DNA from: Selenomonas sp. AE3005
GTDB taxonomy: Bacteria > Bacillota > Negativicutes > Selenomonadales > Selenomonadaceae
Length of the DNA: 64,000 nt
Assembly: GCF_905233635.1 (NCBI RefSeq)
Contig: NZ_CAJODG010000012.1
Location: forward strand, 1 to 64,000
Direction: 5' to 3'
Shown here: positions 42,442-50,298 of the stretch, piece by piece
Layout of the letters: each line of letters opens with the position of its first letter
Position numbering within the stretch: the first letter of the stretch is position 1
Translations under genes and position numbers: made by a program
Notes under the pieces: generated by a model
What the model saw: only the letters and a program-made list of their open reading frames with translations
Databases searched by the model: none
What the model was told of the DNA's origin: nothing

Positions 42442-42998
42442 TCCAAAATCTTTTCGCCGTGATAAATCTCGCCGCCGATATCCGGCTTAGCCCCGTAGCC
42501 AATTGCCCATTCACATTTGTACTTGATGGCCTGGGCATGGATGACATCAATTCTGTCATGAGTGCGAATAACCTTGCCCGGCACACCTACCACCAACGAA
42601 TTCGGCGGAATAACTTCATTTTCCTTTACCAGGGCCCCGGCCGCAATCACGGAACCGCGGCCTATTTTTGCGCCCGACAGCACCGTGGCGTTCATGCCGA
42701 CCAGTACATGGTCCTCAATCTCACAGCCATGAATAACCGCACTATGGCCGATGGTCACATAGTCGCCAATAATGCAGGGATGTTCATCAGCCACATGCAG
42801 GCAGGTCAAATCCTGCACATTGGAACATTCGCCCACCTGAATGTAATTCACATCACCTCTGGCCACCACACCGGGCCACAGGCTGGAATACTTGCCGACA
42901 CGAACATCACCAGCCAGGAACACCTGCGGAGCGACAAAGGCCTCCTCATGAATCTGCGGACGAATTCCCTGAAAAACATCACTATTTAGCGTATACAT
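42438..42998 (-). CDS. Gamma-carbonic-anhydrase-like hexapeptide-repeat protein
   Basis: A 186-residue left-handed beta-helix protein of the YrdA/PaaY/gamma-CA family, which forms trimers. Metal-site histidines are expected in CLHVADEHP, TIGHSAVIHGC, consistent with a zinc or iron carbonic-anhydrase-like site; whether it is active cannot be told. The ATG at 42998 is 6 nt after AGGAGG; the in-frame ATG two codons upstream overlaps that site. It converges with yigZ, sharing four bases at the stop codons with no terminator between. Confidence 0.87.
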   Translation of the reverse strand: MYTLNSDVFQGIRPQIHEEAFVAPQVFLAGDVRVGKYSSLWPGVVARGDVNYIQVGECSNVQDLTCLHVADEHPCIIGDYVTIGHSAVIHGCEIEDHVLVGMNATVLSGAKIGRGSVIAAGALVKENEVIPPNSLVVGVPGKVIRTHDRIDVIHAQAIKYKCEWAIGYGAKPDIGGEIYHGEKILD

Positions 42999-43036
42999 GA
43001 ACATCCTCCTAAGTAACCTAAGTAAGATAAAATATA

Positions 43037-43408
43037 TCAGCCATCATTAAGCTGACTTTTGGCCAGTTCCAAAATATCAGCCTGATTTTTTGTACGGTCG
43101 CCGGCAATGCGGGCTGCGATATTCTCAGGAGAACCTTCGTCTGCCGCCGGCCATTCCTCTTCTTCCCCGGGCTCGCCGACTGATTCTTCCACGGGCTCAC
43201 CGTCTGGTTCTGCCGCCGGTTCCTCAGCAGCCGGGGACAGTTTCCGCTGCCGTTTTTTTTCCTCCGCCAAGGCTTCTGCCTCCATCTCCTCCTGTGTCAG
43301 GTCTGAGCCCGGAGTTGCCACATAAAACGGTTTTACCGTGAGCATTTCCATTTCCATTTTATTGCCGCCACGATAAACCCGGTGTCCTGTCTGAATAGGT
43401 TCTGACAT
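43037..43408 (-). CDS. Acidic low-complexity protein, unknown
   Basis: A 123-residue protein: a short ordered N-terminus (1-35), a central stretch (~45-95) made mostly of Glu, Pro, Ala and Gly, and a C-terminal helix (RIAGDRTKNQADILELAKSQ). No signal peptide or membrane segment. Not recognised. The disordered acidic middle suggests a linker between two small binding elements. GGGGGAG precedes the ATG. It lies 38 bp upstream of the hexapeptide gene on the same strand, so they may be co-transcribed. Confidence 0.6.
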   Translation of the reverse strand: MSEPIQTGHRVYRGGNKMEMEMLTVKPFYVATPGSDLTQEEMEAEALAEEKKRQRKLSPAAEEPAAEPDGEPVEESVGEPGEEEEWPAADEGSPENIAARIAGDRTKNQADILELAKSQLNDG

Positions 43409-43456
43409 ACGCTCTCCCCCTATCTTTCGCGCTTACATCTATCCTCATTTTCGACA

Positions 43457-43485
43457 GCATGCTAAAAAAATCCTGCCACAGGCCT
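43457..43485 (-). terminator. Weak candidate terminator
   Basis: Minus-strand CCTG-TGG-CAGG followed by ATTTTTTT, between the unknown gene at 43497 and the acidic-protein gene. The stem is only four pairs. Confidence 0.4.
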
Positions 43486-43496
43486 CACGGCAAAAA

Positions 43497-44273
43497 TTAA
43501 AAAATACGGCCACGCACATTACCGGTAAAGCGTTCGATTTCTTCCATAAAAGCCTTCCATTCATCGGGCATGGCCTCACCACGCAGCGTATAGCTCCCCT
43601 TGTCTTCAGAACCATCACGCCAGCTCAGTTTCCATTCCACCCGGGGCAGAAAGTCATCGGTAACACCATCCTGCTGCACCTTCCATTCAGCAGCATGCTC
43701 CCCAATGCGCTCCAACAGCAGTGGCACATTGCGCACGGAATCAAATGCGTGACGTTCCGTCCCCAAGCCTTGCTTATGCCGGGTAAACACCAGAATATGT
43801 TTTCCCCGGTTGATAATCAGCTTTTCTGTCAGTCCGATTTTTTTCTGCTTAGGCAGATAAATACTGCCGCCAGGATTTTCGATGGTATCATGCAGGATTA
43901 ACGCCACCTGCTCGAGCTGCCGAACCCGATGTATTTCCACACCGGGAATCTCATTCAGCAAATCGATAAACGCCGCCCAGCTGCCGGGATGAGCATTATC
44001 CCCCACAATCCGGCGCGCACCGAGCTTGGAATCCTTAAAATACAACCGCCACAGGCTGTGGACGGCCGGCGGCACCGGTGGCTGATAGCTGGCCCGCCAG
44101 GCACTAAGGTGCAGCTTTTCCAGACGCCGCAGCCAACGGCGTCCTCCCTCAAGCAGGGCAAAATCCCCTTTGACCTCCCCTTGGGACACCTTGTAATAGA
44201 GTTGCCGCTCCCGTACCTCTATATCAACTTGTAAGTTCATTTCCTCTAAAGAAAATTTCAATTCCTCCAGCAA
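43497..44273 (-). CDS. Soluble protein of unknown function
   Basis: A soluble protein of about 258 residues with an alternating pattern suggesting mixed alpha/beta structure and a central KQKKIGLTEKLIINRGKHIL segment. No family is recognised. The start is uncertain: the TTG at 44273 has GGAGG 10 nt upstream; the first ATG (44240) has its AGAGG too close; a longer frame reaches 44339. It is preceded by the uxaC-operon terminator, so it is probably a separate unit. Confidence 0.55.
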   Translation of the reverse strand: MLEELKFSLEEMNLQVDIEVRERQLYYKVSQGEVKGDFALLEGGRRWLRRLEKLHLSAWRASYQPPVPPAVHSLWRLYFKDSKLGARRIVGDNAHPGSWAAFIDLLNEIPGVEIHRVRQLEQVALILHDTIENPGGSIYLPKQKKIGLTEKLIINRGKHILVFTRHKQGLGTERHAFDSVRNVPLLLERIGEHAAEWKVQQDGVTDDFLPRVEWKLSWRDGSEDKGSYTLRGEAMPDEWKAFMEEIERFTGNVRGRIF

Positions 44274-44323
44274 TCTGTTTCGGCCTCCATTCCCACAATT
44301 CAAGCTTTCCCATATATCATAGT

Positions 44324-44365
44324 AAAAAGCCCGTGGCAATGCAAGAAAATATTGCCACGAGCTTT
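44324..44365 (-). terminator. Terminator of the cstA-uxaC-YbjN-like unit
   Basis: CGTGGCAAT and ATTGCCACG pair with flanking GC/TTT pairs across a 10-nt loop; on the minus strand GCTTTTT follows. Confidence 0.82.
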
Positions 44366-44379
44366 CGACTATTTGTTAT

Positions 44380-44841
44380 TTATTTTCCCCAAACCTGTCC
44401 CATAAACTCATCGTACACATCTTCCAAGTGCTGGACAAGCACGCTGAGCATCAGCTGTATCATCTTGCTGTCAAACGTATCATCTACAAACGGCAGGCAG
44501 ATATCCAGATAAACCTTGCCGTCCTTATGTAAATAATACTTAAAGCTCTTGTAGCGGGAATTTAATTCATTGAGATATTCCTTGATACGAACCTGTTTGT
44601 CCTCCGGCAGGCCGCTGATTATCTGCGTGCGGATAACCGTGAAAATACTCGTATCAATGAGTATGGCCATCGGCAGAATCTGTCCCCGGGTTTCAATCCG
44701 GGAACGGAACAGCACCGTAGCGTAATCATCGTCCATGGACTCTGTGCTGAACACATTGATGTTGTTCTCAATCAAAAACTCCTGAAACCGGACAGCCTTT
44801 TCATTGCTTTCCACACTTTTCTTCGTTGTTTTCTTCGGCAT
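44380..44841 (-). CDS. YbjN-domain-like protein
   Basis: A 153-residue protein with a basic N-terminal stretch (PKKTTKKS) and a domain resembling YbjN (type III chaperone-like fold): SRIETRGQILPMAILIDT, KYYLHKDGKVYLDICLPF and a C-terminal helix. YbjN proteins are regulatory or chaperone-like; the assignment is by pattern only. The ATG at 44841 follows GAGG by 9 nt. It lies 21 bp after uxaC, in the same transcript. Confidence 0.6.
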   Translation of the reverse strand: MPKKTTKKSVESNEKAVRFQEFLIENNINVFSTESMDDDYATVLFRSRIETRGQILPMAILIDTSIFTVIRTQIISGLPEDKQVRIKEYLNELNSRYKSFKYYLHKDGKVYLDICLPFVDDTFDSKMIQLMLSVLVQHLEDVYDEFMGQVWGK

Positions 44842-44862
44842 AGTCAAAATCCTCTTCTGTAA

Positions 44863-46275
44863 TTAAAATGCAAAATAGCGGCAAGCATTGTTGTAGCTGA
44901 TATCTTCCACTAATTTTCCCAGCGTTTTCATATCGGCAGGATACTCGCCATTTTCTACCATATTGCCAATGAAATTGCACAAAATACGGCGGTAGTACTC
45001 ATGGCGTGAGTAGGACAGCAGCGACCGGGAATCCGTCGGTGCGCCGATAGTATTGCCCAGCACTGATACACTGGCCAGCGTCGCCAGCTGTGCCTCTATG
45101 CCGGCCTTGTTGTTGTTAAACCACCAGGCCGCGCCCTGCTGCACCTTGCCCAGTACCTCTGAGCCGGTAAACGAAGGCAAAAGCGACGCGATAACGATAT
45201 TATCCGCCGGATTCAGCGAGCAGATAATGGTCTTGGGCAGGTGGCCGGCCTTATCCAGCGCGTCGAGGAACTTAGCCAGGCCCGGGGCGCAGTTATGCGT
45301 ATCAACAGCGTCAAAGCCACTGTCAGACCCCAGCGAGGTCAGCCGTGTCGAATTCGTGTCACGCAGGGCCGAATAGTGCAGCTGCATGGTCCAGCCCCGG
45401 CGAGCGTATTCCTCACCTAAGAACATAAGCATTGCTGTCTTATACTGCTCCATGGCCTCCTTGGAAGGCTGCCCTTTGCCATTGATGACCTTGCCGACCA
45501 CATCATCGAGTTCAAATTCTCGGGCCGGAACATAGGCCATATAAGGCAGGGACTGGTCAGCAATCTGACAGCCCTGGCTGGCAAAATAATCCAGACGCTT
45601 GACAACCGCGTCACGAATATCCTGCATGGTGGAGATATCGTCCATGCCGGCAGATTCCCCCAGCTCGTAACGCATGTAAGTATCCCAGCCATCCACTTCG
45701 ATATTCAGCAGACTGTCAGCACGGAAGGTGGGCAGCACCTTGGCCGGACATGTTCCCTCCTGCTGAATCTTTTTATGCCATTTCAGGTCAGAGGCCGGGT
45801 CGTCCGTAGTACAGATAACCTGAACATTGGACTGCTTGATAATGCCCTGCGCGCGCATTTCCGCGCTCAGCAGGCGTTCATTGCATATATCCCAAATCTT
45901 TTCCGCATTTTCCCCGTTGAGCACCAGGTCACAGTCAAAGTAACGTTTCAGCTCCAAATGCGTCCAGTGATACAGGGGATTGCCAATAGCCCGGGACAGG
46001 CTTTCCGCAAAGTATTGGAATTTTTCCCGTGAAGAAACATCGCTGCCGGACACACAGCCCTCATCCACCCCGTTGCTGCGCAGCAAGCGCCACTTGTAGG
46101 TATCTGAGCCCAGCCAGGCCTGGGCAATATTGCGAAACTCACGGTTTTCCGCAATCTCCCGGGGATTGATATGACAATGATAGTCATATATCGGCATAAG
46201 GGCGGCATGTTCATGGTAAAGATGCCGTGCCGTATCTGTTTGCAACAGAAAATCTTCGTCCATAAAAGCTTTCAT
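44863..46275 (-). CDS. uxaC: Glucuronate/uronate isomerase
   Basis: Isomerises D-glucuronate to D-fructuronate and D-galacturonate to D-tagaturonate, the entry step for hexuronates from pectin or glucuronoxylan. The 470-residue length is normal for this amidohydrolase-related family. Motifs: PIYDYHCHINPREIAEN with metal-binding histidines, and WTMQLHYSALRDTN. GGGAGG precedes the ATG. It follows cstA by 31 bp. Other hexuronate genes are not in the window. Glucuronate side chains released from xylan would link it functionally to the xylose locus. Confidence 0.95.
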   Translation of the reverse strand: MKAFMDEDFLLQTDTARHLYHEHAALMPIYDYHCHINPREIAENREFRNIAQAWLGSDTYKWRLLRSNGVDEGCVSGSDVSSREKFQYFAESLSRAIGNPLYHWTHLELKRYFDCDLVLNGENAEKIWDICNERLLSAEMRAQGIIKQSNVQVICTTDDPASDLKWHKKIQQEGTCPAKVLPTFRADSLLNIEVDGWDTYMRYELGESAGMDDISTMQDIRDAVVKRLDYFASQGCQIADQSLPYMAYVPAREFELDDVVGKVINGKGQPSKEAMEQYKTAMLMFLGEEYARRGWTMQLHYSALRDTNSTRLTSLGSDSGFDAVDTHNCAPGLAKFLDALDKAGHLPKTIICSLNPADNIVIASLLPSFTGSEVLGKVQQGAAWWFNNNKAGIEAQLATLASVSVLGNTIGAPTDSRSLLSYSRHEYYRRILCNFIGNMVENGEYPADMKTLGKLVEDISYNNACRYFAF

Positions 46276-46306
46276 AATCTAACCTCCCACAACGCCCTTA
46301 CACTTC

Positions 46307-47728
46307 TTACGCCTTGTTGCCAAAAGTAGCCTTATAGTACAGGCCTACGCACAGCACTGCAAAGACAATGCCCACAGGATAGGAAATAGCCGTGGAGAGC
46401 TGCAGCCCTTCTGGTGCCTGCAGAATATACGTGCAGGAAACGGCCGACATAAACGTCGCCGGAACAAAGGGAATCTTCCAGGCTCCAGACGTTTTCTTCG
46501 TGCGATAGAGGTAAACTGCACCCGTCCAAAGGACAATCATGGCCAGCGTCTGATTTGTCCAGGAAAAATAACGCCAGATAATGTTAAAGTCCATCTGTGA
46601 CAGGATGCCGCCCACAGCCAGCAGGGGCACAGCAAACATCAGGCGCTTTGTTGCCTGTTCCTGATTGATGCCGAACCAGTCAGCAAGTGTCAGACGGGCA
46701 GAACGGAAAGCCGTATCACCGGACGTAATCGGGCAGGCAATAACGCCCAGCATAGCCAGTACAGCACCAACGCCCGTGCCCATAAAGCCTACACAGATAT
46801 CATATACAACCGTACCGGCACCACCGGCTTTCATAGCCGCCGCCAGTCCGCCCGTACCATCATAGAAAGTAACACCAGCAGCCGCCCAAATAAGCGCAAT
46901 AATACCTTCAGAAACCATAGCACCGTAGAATACCGGACGGCCCAGGCGTTCATCTTTCAGGCAGCGGGCCATAATCGGGGACTGCGTGGAATGGAAACCG
47001 GAGATTGCACCGCAGGCCACCGTGATGAACATCAACGGCCATATAGGCATTTTTTCCGGCCCGGCCGGATGGAGATTCTGCAGCGTCAATTCCGGCATGG
47101 TGTGGCCGCCAACCCCAAAGAGCATACCGCCCATGATACCCAAAGCCATGACGATAAGGCAGATACCGAAAATCGGATAGAAACGGGCAATGAGTTTATC
47201 AATCGGCAAAAGCGTTGCCAGGAAATAGTAACCCAAAACACAGGGCAGTACCACCGTTACCGCTACACCGGTAAGTTTTGCCAGCAAGCCGGCCGGCCCG
47301 GTCATGAATACCGTACCAACTAATACCAGCAGTACAACCGAGAACACGCGCATAATCAGCAGCATGACCGGCCCCATGTGATGGCCGACTACCTCGGAGA
47401 TACTCTTGCCGTCCTCGCGCAAGGAAATCATACCGGACAGATAGTCATGGACAGCCCCGGCAAAAATAGTACCAAAGACAATCCAGAGATAAACGCATGG
47501 CCCCCAAATTGCGCCCCCCAGAGCACCAAAAATAGGACCTAAGCCAGCAATATTTAATAATTGAATCAAAAATACCTTCCATGTCGGCAGGGGGATATAG
47601 TCCACGCCGTCATTATGCACCAGTGCAGGTGTTTTGGCATCAGTCGGGCCAAACACAGTGTCTACGATTTTACCATAGATAAAATAACCGCCAATCAAAG
47701 CACACAAAGCAACCAAAAATGTTACCAT
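46307..47728 (-). CDS. cstA: CstA-family pyruvate/peptide transporter
   Basis: A 473-residue carbon-starvation protein A family transporter with about 15 membrane segments. It has the compact N-terminal layout of Gram-positive CstA forms: IYGKIVDTVFGPT, then QLLNIAGLGPIFGALGGA and GAVHDYLSGMISLREDGKS. CstA and BtsT import pyruvate or peptides in E. coli. Directly upstream of uxaC here, it may recover pyruvate or another small acid, though the substrate is unproven. GAGGTG precedes the ATG. A degenerate repeat copy (D) lies 18 bp upstream. Confidence 0.88.
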   Translation of the reverse strand: MVTFLVALCALIGGYFIYGKIVDTVFGPTDAKTPALVHNDGVDYIPLPTWKVFLIQLLNIAGLGPIFGALGGAIWGPCVYLWIVFGTIFAGAVHDYLSGMISLREDGKSISEVVGHHMGPVMLLIMRVFSVVLLVLVGTVFMTGPAGLLAKLTGVAVTVVLPCVLGYYFLATLLPIDKLIARFYPIFGICLIVMALGIMGGMLFGVGGHTMPELTLQNLHPAGPEKMPIWPLMFITVACGAISGFHSTQSPIMARCLKDERLGRPVFYGAMVSEGIIALIWAAAGVTFYDGTGGLAAAMKAGGAGTVVYDICVGFMGTGVGAVLAMLGVIACPITSGDTAFRSARLTLADWFGINQEQATKRLMFAVPLLAVGGILSQMDFNIIWRYFSWTNQTLAMIVLWTGAVYLYRTKKTSGAWKIPFVPATFMSAVSCTYILQAPEGLQLSTAISYPVGIVFAVLCVGLYYKATFGNKA

Positions 47729-47746
47729 TTGTTTTCACCTCATCAT

Positions 47747-47886
47747 TGTAACGCCGTTATGCCAGTTTTGCCACAGGCTAAACTGCCTCTTGGCGTTTTT
47801 CCACAGGTACCAGCTCCACGTCACACAAGACGGGAGATATATGCCCCCCTGCTGCAGAGCGGGGGGGGACATATCCTTCCGGGTCA
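47747..47886. repeat. Dispersed palindromic repeat, copy D (degenerate)
   Basis: A divergent copy: outer stem AACGCC/GGCGTT intact, inner stem AGTTTTGCC/GGCTAAACT with one mismatch. The second module retains only a C-run/G-run hairpin (CCCCCC, later GGGGGGGG) and a blurred end. It lies in the 195-bp gap between cstA and the secreted-protein gene; nothing else is evident there. Confidence 0.65.
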
Positions 47887-47923
47887 TCACATCTAAGTTC
47901 CTGTTTATTGCCCGTTGCCGGAA

Positions 47924-48295
47924 TCAGGTACTCTCAATACTTACCGCGCCTCCCGGTCTGATGGTTACTGTATAGATACGGAACAAATCAAGCGCACGCC
48001 AGTAATCATCCGAACCGTCTTCATATACGACTCTTATATCCCAGAAATTTCTATCATCACTTTGGCAAAACTGCAAAAAAATCGACTGGCCAGGGTATAG
48101 TACCTTATTAGGCCCTAATTCGTCCTGGTATTCCCAACTGGTCGGATTCGTCGGACTCAGATAAATCTCCGTAATCGCACGGCCAGTACCATTTACCAGA
48201 TTAAAATCCTGACTGCCGGCCATAGCGGTTCCGGCCGCAGCTGCCATCATCAGCACAGCCAGCCAGAACACTTTCAACAAATGTAACCTTCGCAT
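47924..48295 (-). CDS. Small secreted protein, unknown
   Basis: A 123-residue exported protein. Residues 1-26 are a Sec signal ending AMA. The mature part (FNLVNGTGRAITEIYLSPTN, then WEYQDELG and FWDIRVVYEDGS) resembles a family of small beta-sandwich periplasmic proteins often found in diderms with no known role. The ATG at 48295 follows AAAGGAGGAG; the longer frame is rejected. Divergent from the TauE gene. Confidence 0.7.
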   Translation of the reverse strand: MRRLHLLKVFWLAVLMMAAAAGTAMAGSQDFNLVNGTGRAITEIYLSPTNPTSWEYQDELGPNKVLYPGQSIFLQFCQSDDRNFWDIRVVYEDGSDDYWRALDLFRIYTVTIRPGGAVSIEST

Positions 48296-48369
48296 AAAAA
48301 CTCCTCCTTTTCTGCGTGAACGTTTACATTTTTCTGTAAATACTACGCGCAATAACAACATTTGCTAAT

Positions 48370-48399
48370 TTGGTAGTATGCTGTTATTTATGCTATAAT
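48370..48399 (+). promoter_or_regulatory. Promoter of the TauE/SafE gene
   Basis: TTGGTA (48370-48375), 18-bp spacer and TATAAT (48394-48399), 75 bp ahead of the start codon. Confidence 0.6.
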
Positions 48400-48473
48400 G
48401 TGTATTCGTAATTAGAACAAAAAATTCCTGCCCAATGTCAAAGTTTTCTTAAACAATCTTCAGGAGGTACTTT

Positions 48474-49265
48474 ATGGAAGTCCTTTTATTTTTCTTGTTA
48501 GGTTTAGGTGTCGGCACCTTCGGCACCTTAGTAGGTATCGGCGGCGGCCTTATCTGCGTACCAATTTTTATTCTGTTCTTATCGCAGGGTACAGCCCATC
48601 CCTTCTTCCAGACAGCTGCCCAGATAACCGGTACCTCTTTGGTTATCGTCATGGCCAACGCGCTGTCGGGCACCCTTGCCTACATCCGTCAAAAACGCGT
48701 CTATTTCAAGGCGGCCATTCCCTTTGCTCTCGCCACCCTGCCCGGCGCTTTTTTCGGCTCCTACATCGTGGACAAGTTCAATCAGCCCATGCTGAATTTT
48801 TACTTCGGTATCTTCCTGCTGTTCATGGCCTCAATGATGTACATCAACAGCCGCCGCAAGCCGCCGGTCGATGTCGACCAGCTCCCCGCCAGCTTTACCT
48901 ATAACCACTGGGTGGGTATCATATCCAGTTTCGGCGTAGGCTTTCTTTCCAGTATCTTCGGTATCGGCGGCGGCGTTATCCATGTGCCCTTGATGATTTA
49001 CCTCTTAGGTTTCCCGGTGCACATGGCCACCGCCACCTCCCATTTCGTGCTGGCTGCCTCCTCCGCCTTTGGCGTGGTTTCCCACTTTCTGCTCGACCAC
49101 ATCATCTGGCTGCCGGCCATCTGCATTTCCCTGGGTGCCGCCATCGGTGCCCAGATTGGCGCAAAAATCTCCAAGAAAACAAAATCCAAAATTATCCTGG
49201 CCCTGCTGTCCCTGGCCATGTTCGCCTTAGGCTGCCGCCTGATTCTTATGGGCAGCATCCAGTAA
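48474..49265 (+). CDS. TauE/SafE-family anion exporter
   Basis: A 263-residue membrane protein of the TauE/SafE (DUF81) family with about eight segments in two halves. Each half starts with a glycine-rich motif: GTLVGIGGGLICVP and SSIFGIGGGVIHVP. Members export sulfite, sulfoacetate or related anions; the substrate here is unknown. AGGAGG precedes the ATG. Single gene with its own promoter and terminator. Confidence 0.86.
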   Translation: MEVLLFFLLGLGVGTFGTLVGIGGGLICVPIFILFLSQGTAHPFFQTAAQITGTSLVIVMANALSGTLAYIRQKRVYFKAAIPFALATLPGAFFGSYIVDKFNQPMLNFYFGIFLLFMASMMYINSRRKPPVDVDQLPASFTYNHWVGIISSFGVGFLSSIFGIGGGVIHVPLMIYLLGFPVHMATATSHFVLAASSAFGVVSHFLLDHIIWLPAICISLGAAIGAQIGAKISKKTKSKIILALLSLAMFALGCRLILMGSIQ

Positions 49266-49303
49266 ACGGACAGCCAAACCAACGAAAATATCCCTGTATA
49301 CCC

Positions 49304-49348
49304 AAATGCGGCTGACAAGTCATTTTTTGACCTGTCAGCCGCATTTTT
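49304..49348 (+). terminator. Terminator of the TauE/SafE gene
   Basis: AAATGCGGCTGACA pairs with TGTCAGCCGCATTT across a 15-nt loop, followed by TTTTT. Repeat copy E begins five bases later. Confidence 0.9.
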
Positions 49349-49352
49349 CGTT

Positions 49353-49475
49353 TATAACGCCGTTGTTCCAGTTTTGCCATAGGCAAAACTTCCTCTTGGC
49401 GTTTCAACGAGGCGGGAGATATGCTCGCCGCCTGTTTTGGTATTCGTGTGGGGGACATTTTCTTGCCTCGTTATA
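49353..49475. repeat. Dispersed palindromic repeat, copy E
   Basis: A 123-bp copy in the opposite orientation to A-C, bounded by TATAACG and CGTTATA. The AACGCC module has both inner arms (AGTTTTGCC/GGCAAAACT); the AACGAGGC module has lost one inner arm. It fills the space between the TauE terminator and the end of the methyltransferase-like gene, whose TAA stop codon is formed by the repeat's terminal bases. Confidence 0.88.
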
Positions 49476-50298
49476 AAAAAAATCCACCTGCCTGCAGCCG
49501 TGCCTGTACTTTTTCCCGGTGAAAACAGGATTCCGCGATAAAATCCTGCAGGTATTCCGGAAAAATACCCTCACGTGCACATAGTTCCTGCAAGCTCTCA
49601 ATATTAGCCTCCGGCTGCACATCATATTCGATACGGTGCAGGATTCTGGCCAGTTCCTTGCGTATTGCCGGGCTGTACAAGCCTTTGAGATTTGCCACCG
49701 CCGCTGTGCTGACCGCCGCCCGGAACAGATAGCGGCTGACAGCCAGTTCGTGATTGATATTCACATAGCCCTGCGATTCCCACGCCTCTGCCGTGCTTTC
49801 CTCATCGTCCTTATCCCCCGGCACGAAATCAATTTCCTTAAATAAGGTATCATCGAGCAGCCGCACCATTTCACTCTTGGCGTAAAGATGTTTTTCCCTT
49901 ACAGGAAACTCTCCGGCCTGCAGAGCCGCGAGCACACCGGTATAGCGCACATTGAAAAAATCCCCGTACAACACACCGGTATCCGTCAGCTTGCGGCTGA
50001 TATCCAGCAGCAGGTCATAGGGTTCATAGGCCCTGGTCAGCAGATTTTCCGCCAACACGGCATCAAAACTCCCCTCGGCAAAGGGCAGTTTTTCCCGGCG
50101 GTAGTCCAGAAAATACCACTTGATATTCACCCCGGCGAACTCCGGCAGGTCCGCCGCCTCCTCGATTTCCGTCACGACGGTAAGGCTGGCCTGCGGATAC
50201 AGGGCCGCAATTTTTTCGATATAAGTCAGACTTTCCAGCAGCAGCCAGCGCATTGGTGCCGGGCCGCCGCTCCAAAAACATGTCAGGTCCTGTTTCAT
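49471..50298 (-). CDS. SAM-dependent methyltransferase-like protein
   Basis: A 275-residue soluble protein with a methyltransferase-like Rossmann core: LTVVTEIEEA, then KLPFAEGSFDAVLAENLL and a following DISRKLTDTG, matching motifs around the SAM site of class I enzymes, though the glycine-rich motif I is weak. The C-terminal half is helical. The ATG overlaps the stop codon of the OGT-like gene by 4 nt, so the two are coupled and may modify the same target. The final residues (AGGFFL) end in a TAA made by repeat copy E, so the natural C-terminus may have been changed. Confidence 0.68.
   Translation of the reverse strand: MKQDLTCFWSGGPAPMRWLLLESLTYIEKIAALYPQASLTVVTEIEEAADLPEFAGVNIKWYFLDYRREKLPFAEGSFDAVLAENLLTRAYEPYDLLLDISRKLTDTGVLYGDFFNVRYTGVLAALQAGEFPVREKHLYAKSEMVRLLDDTLFKEIDFVPGDKDDEESTAEAWESQGYVNINHELAVSRYLFRAAVSTAAVANLKGLYSPAIRKELARILHRIEYDVQPEANIESLQELCAREGIFPEYLQDFIAESCFHREKVQARLQAGGFFL

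Noticed and set aside
49246..49458. 70-residue frame across repeat copy E
   Set aside because: It is made of repeat sequence plus the reverse of a terminator.
2192..49475. Repeats as a CRISPR array
   Set aside because: The copies are kilobases apart, variable in length, and have no regular spacers or cas genes.
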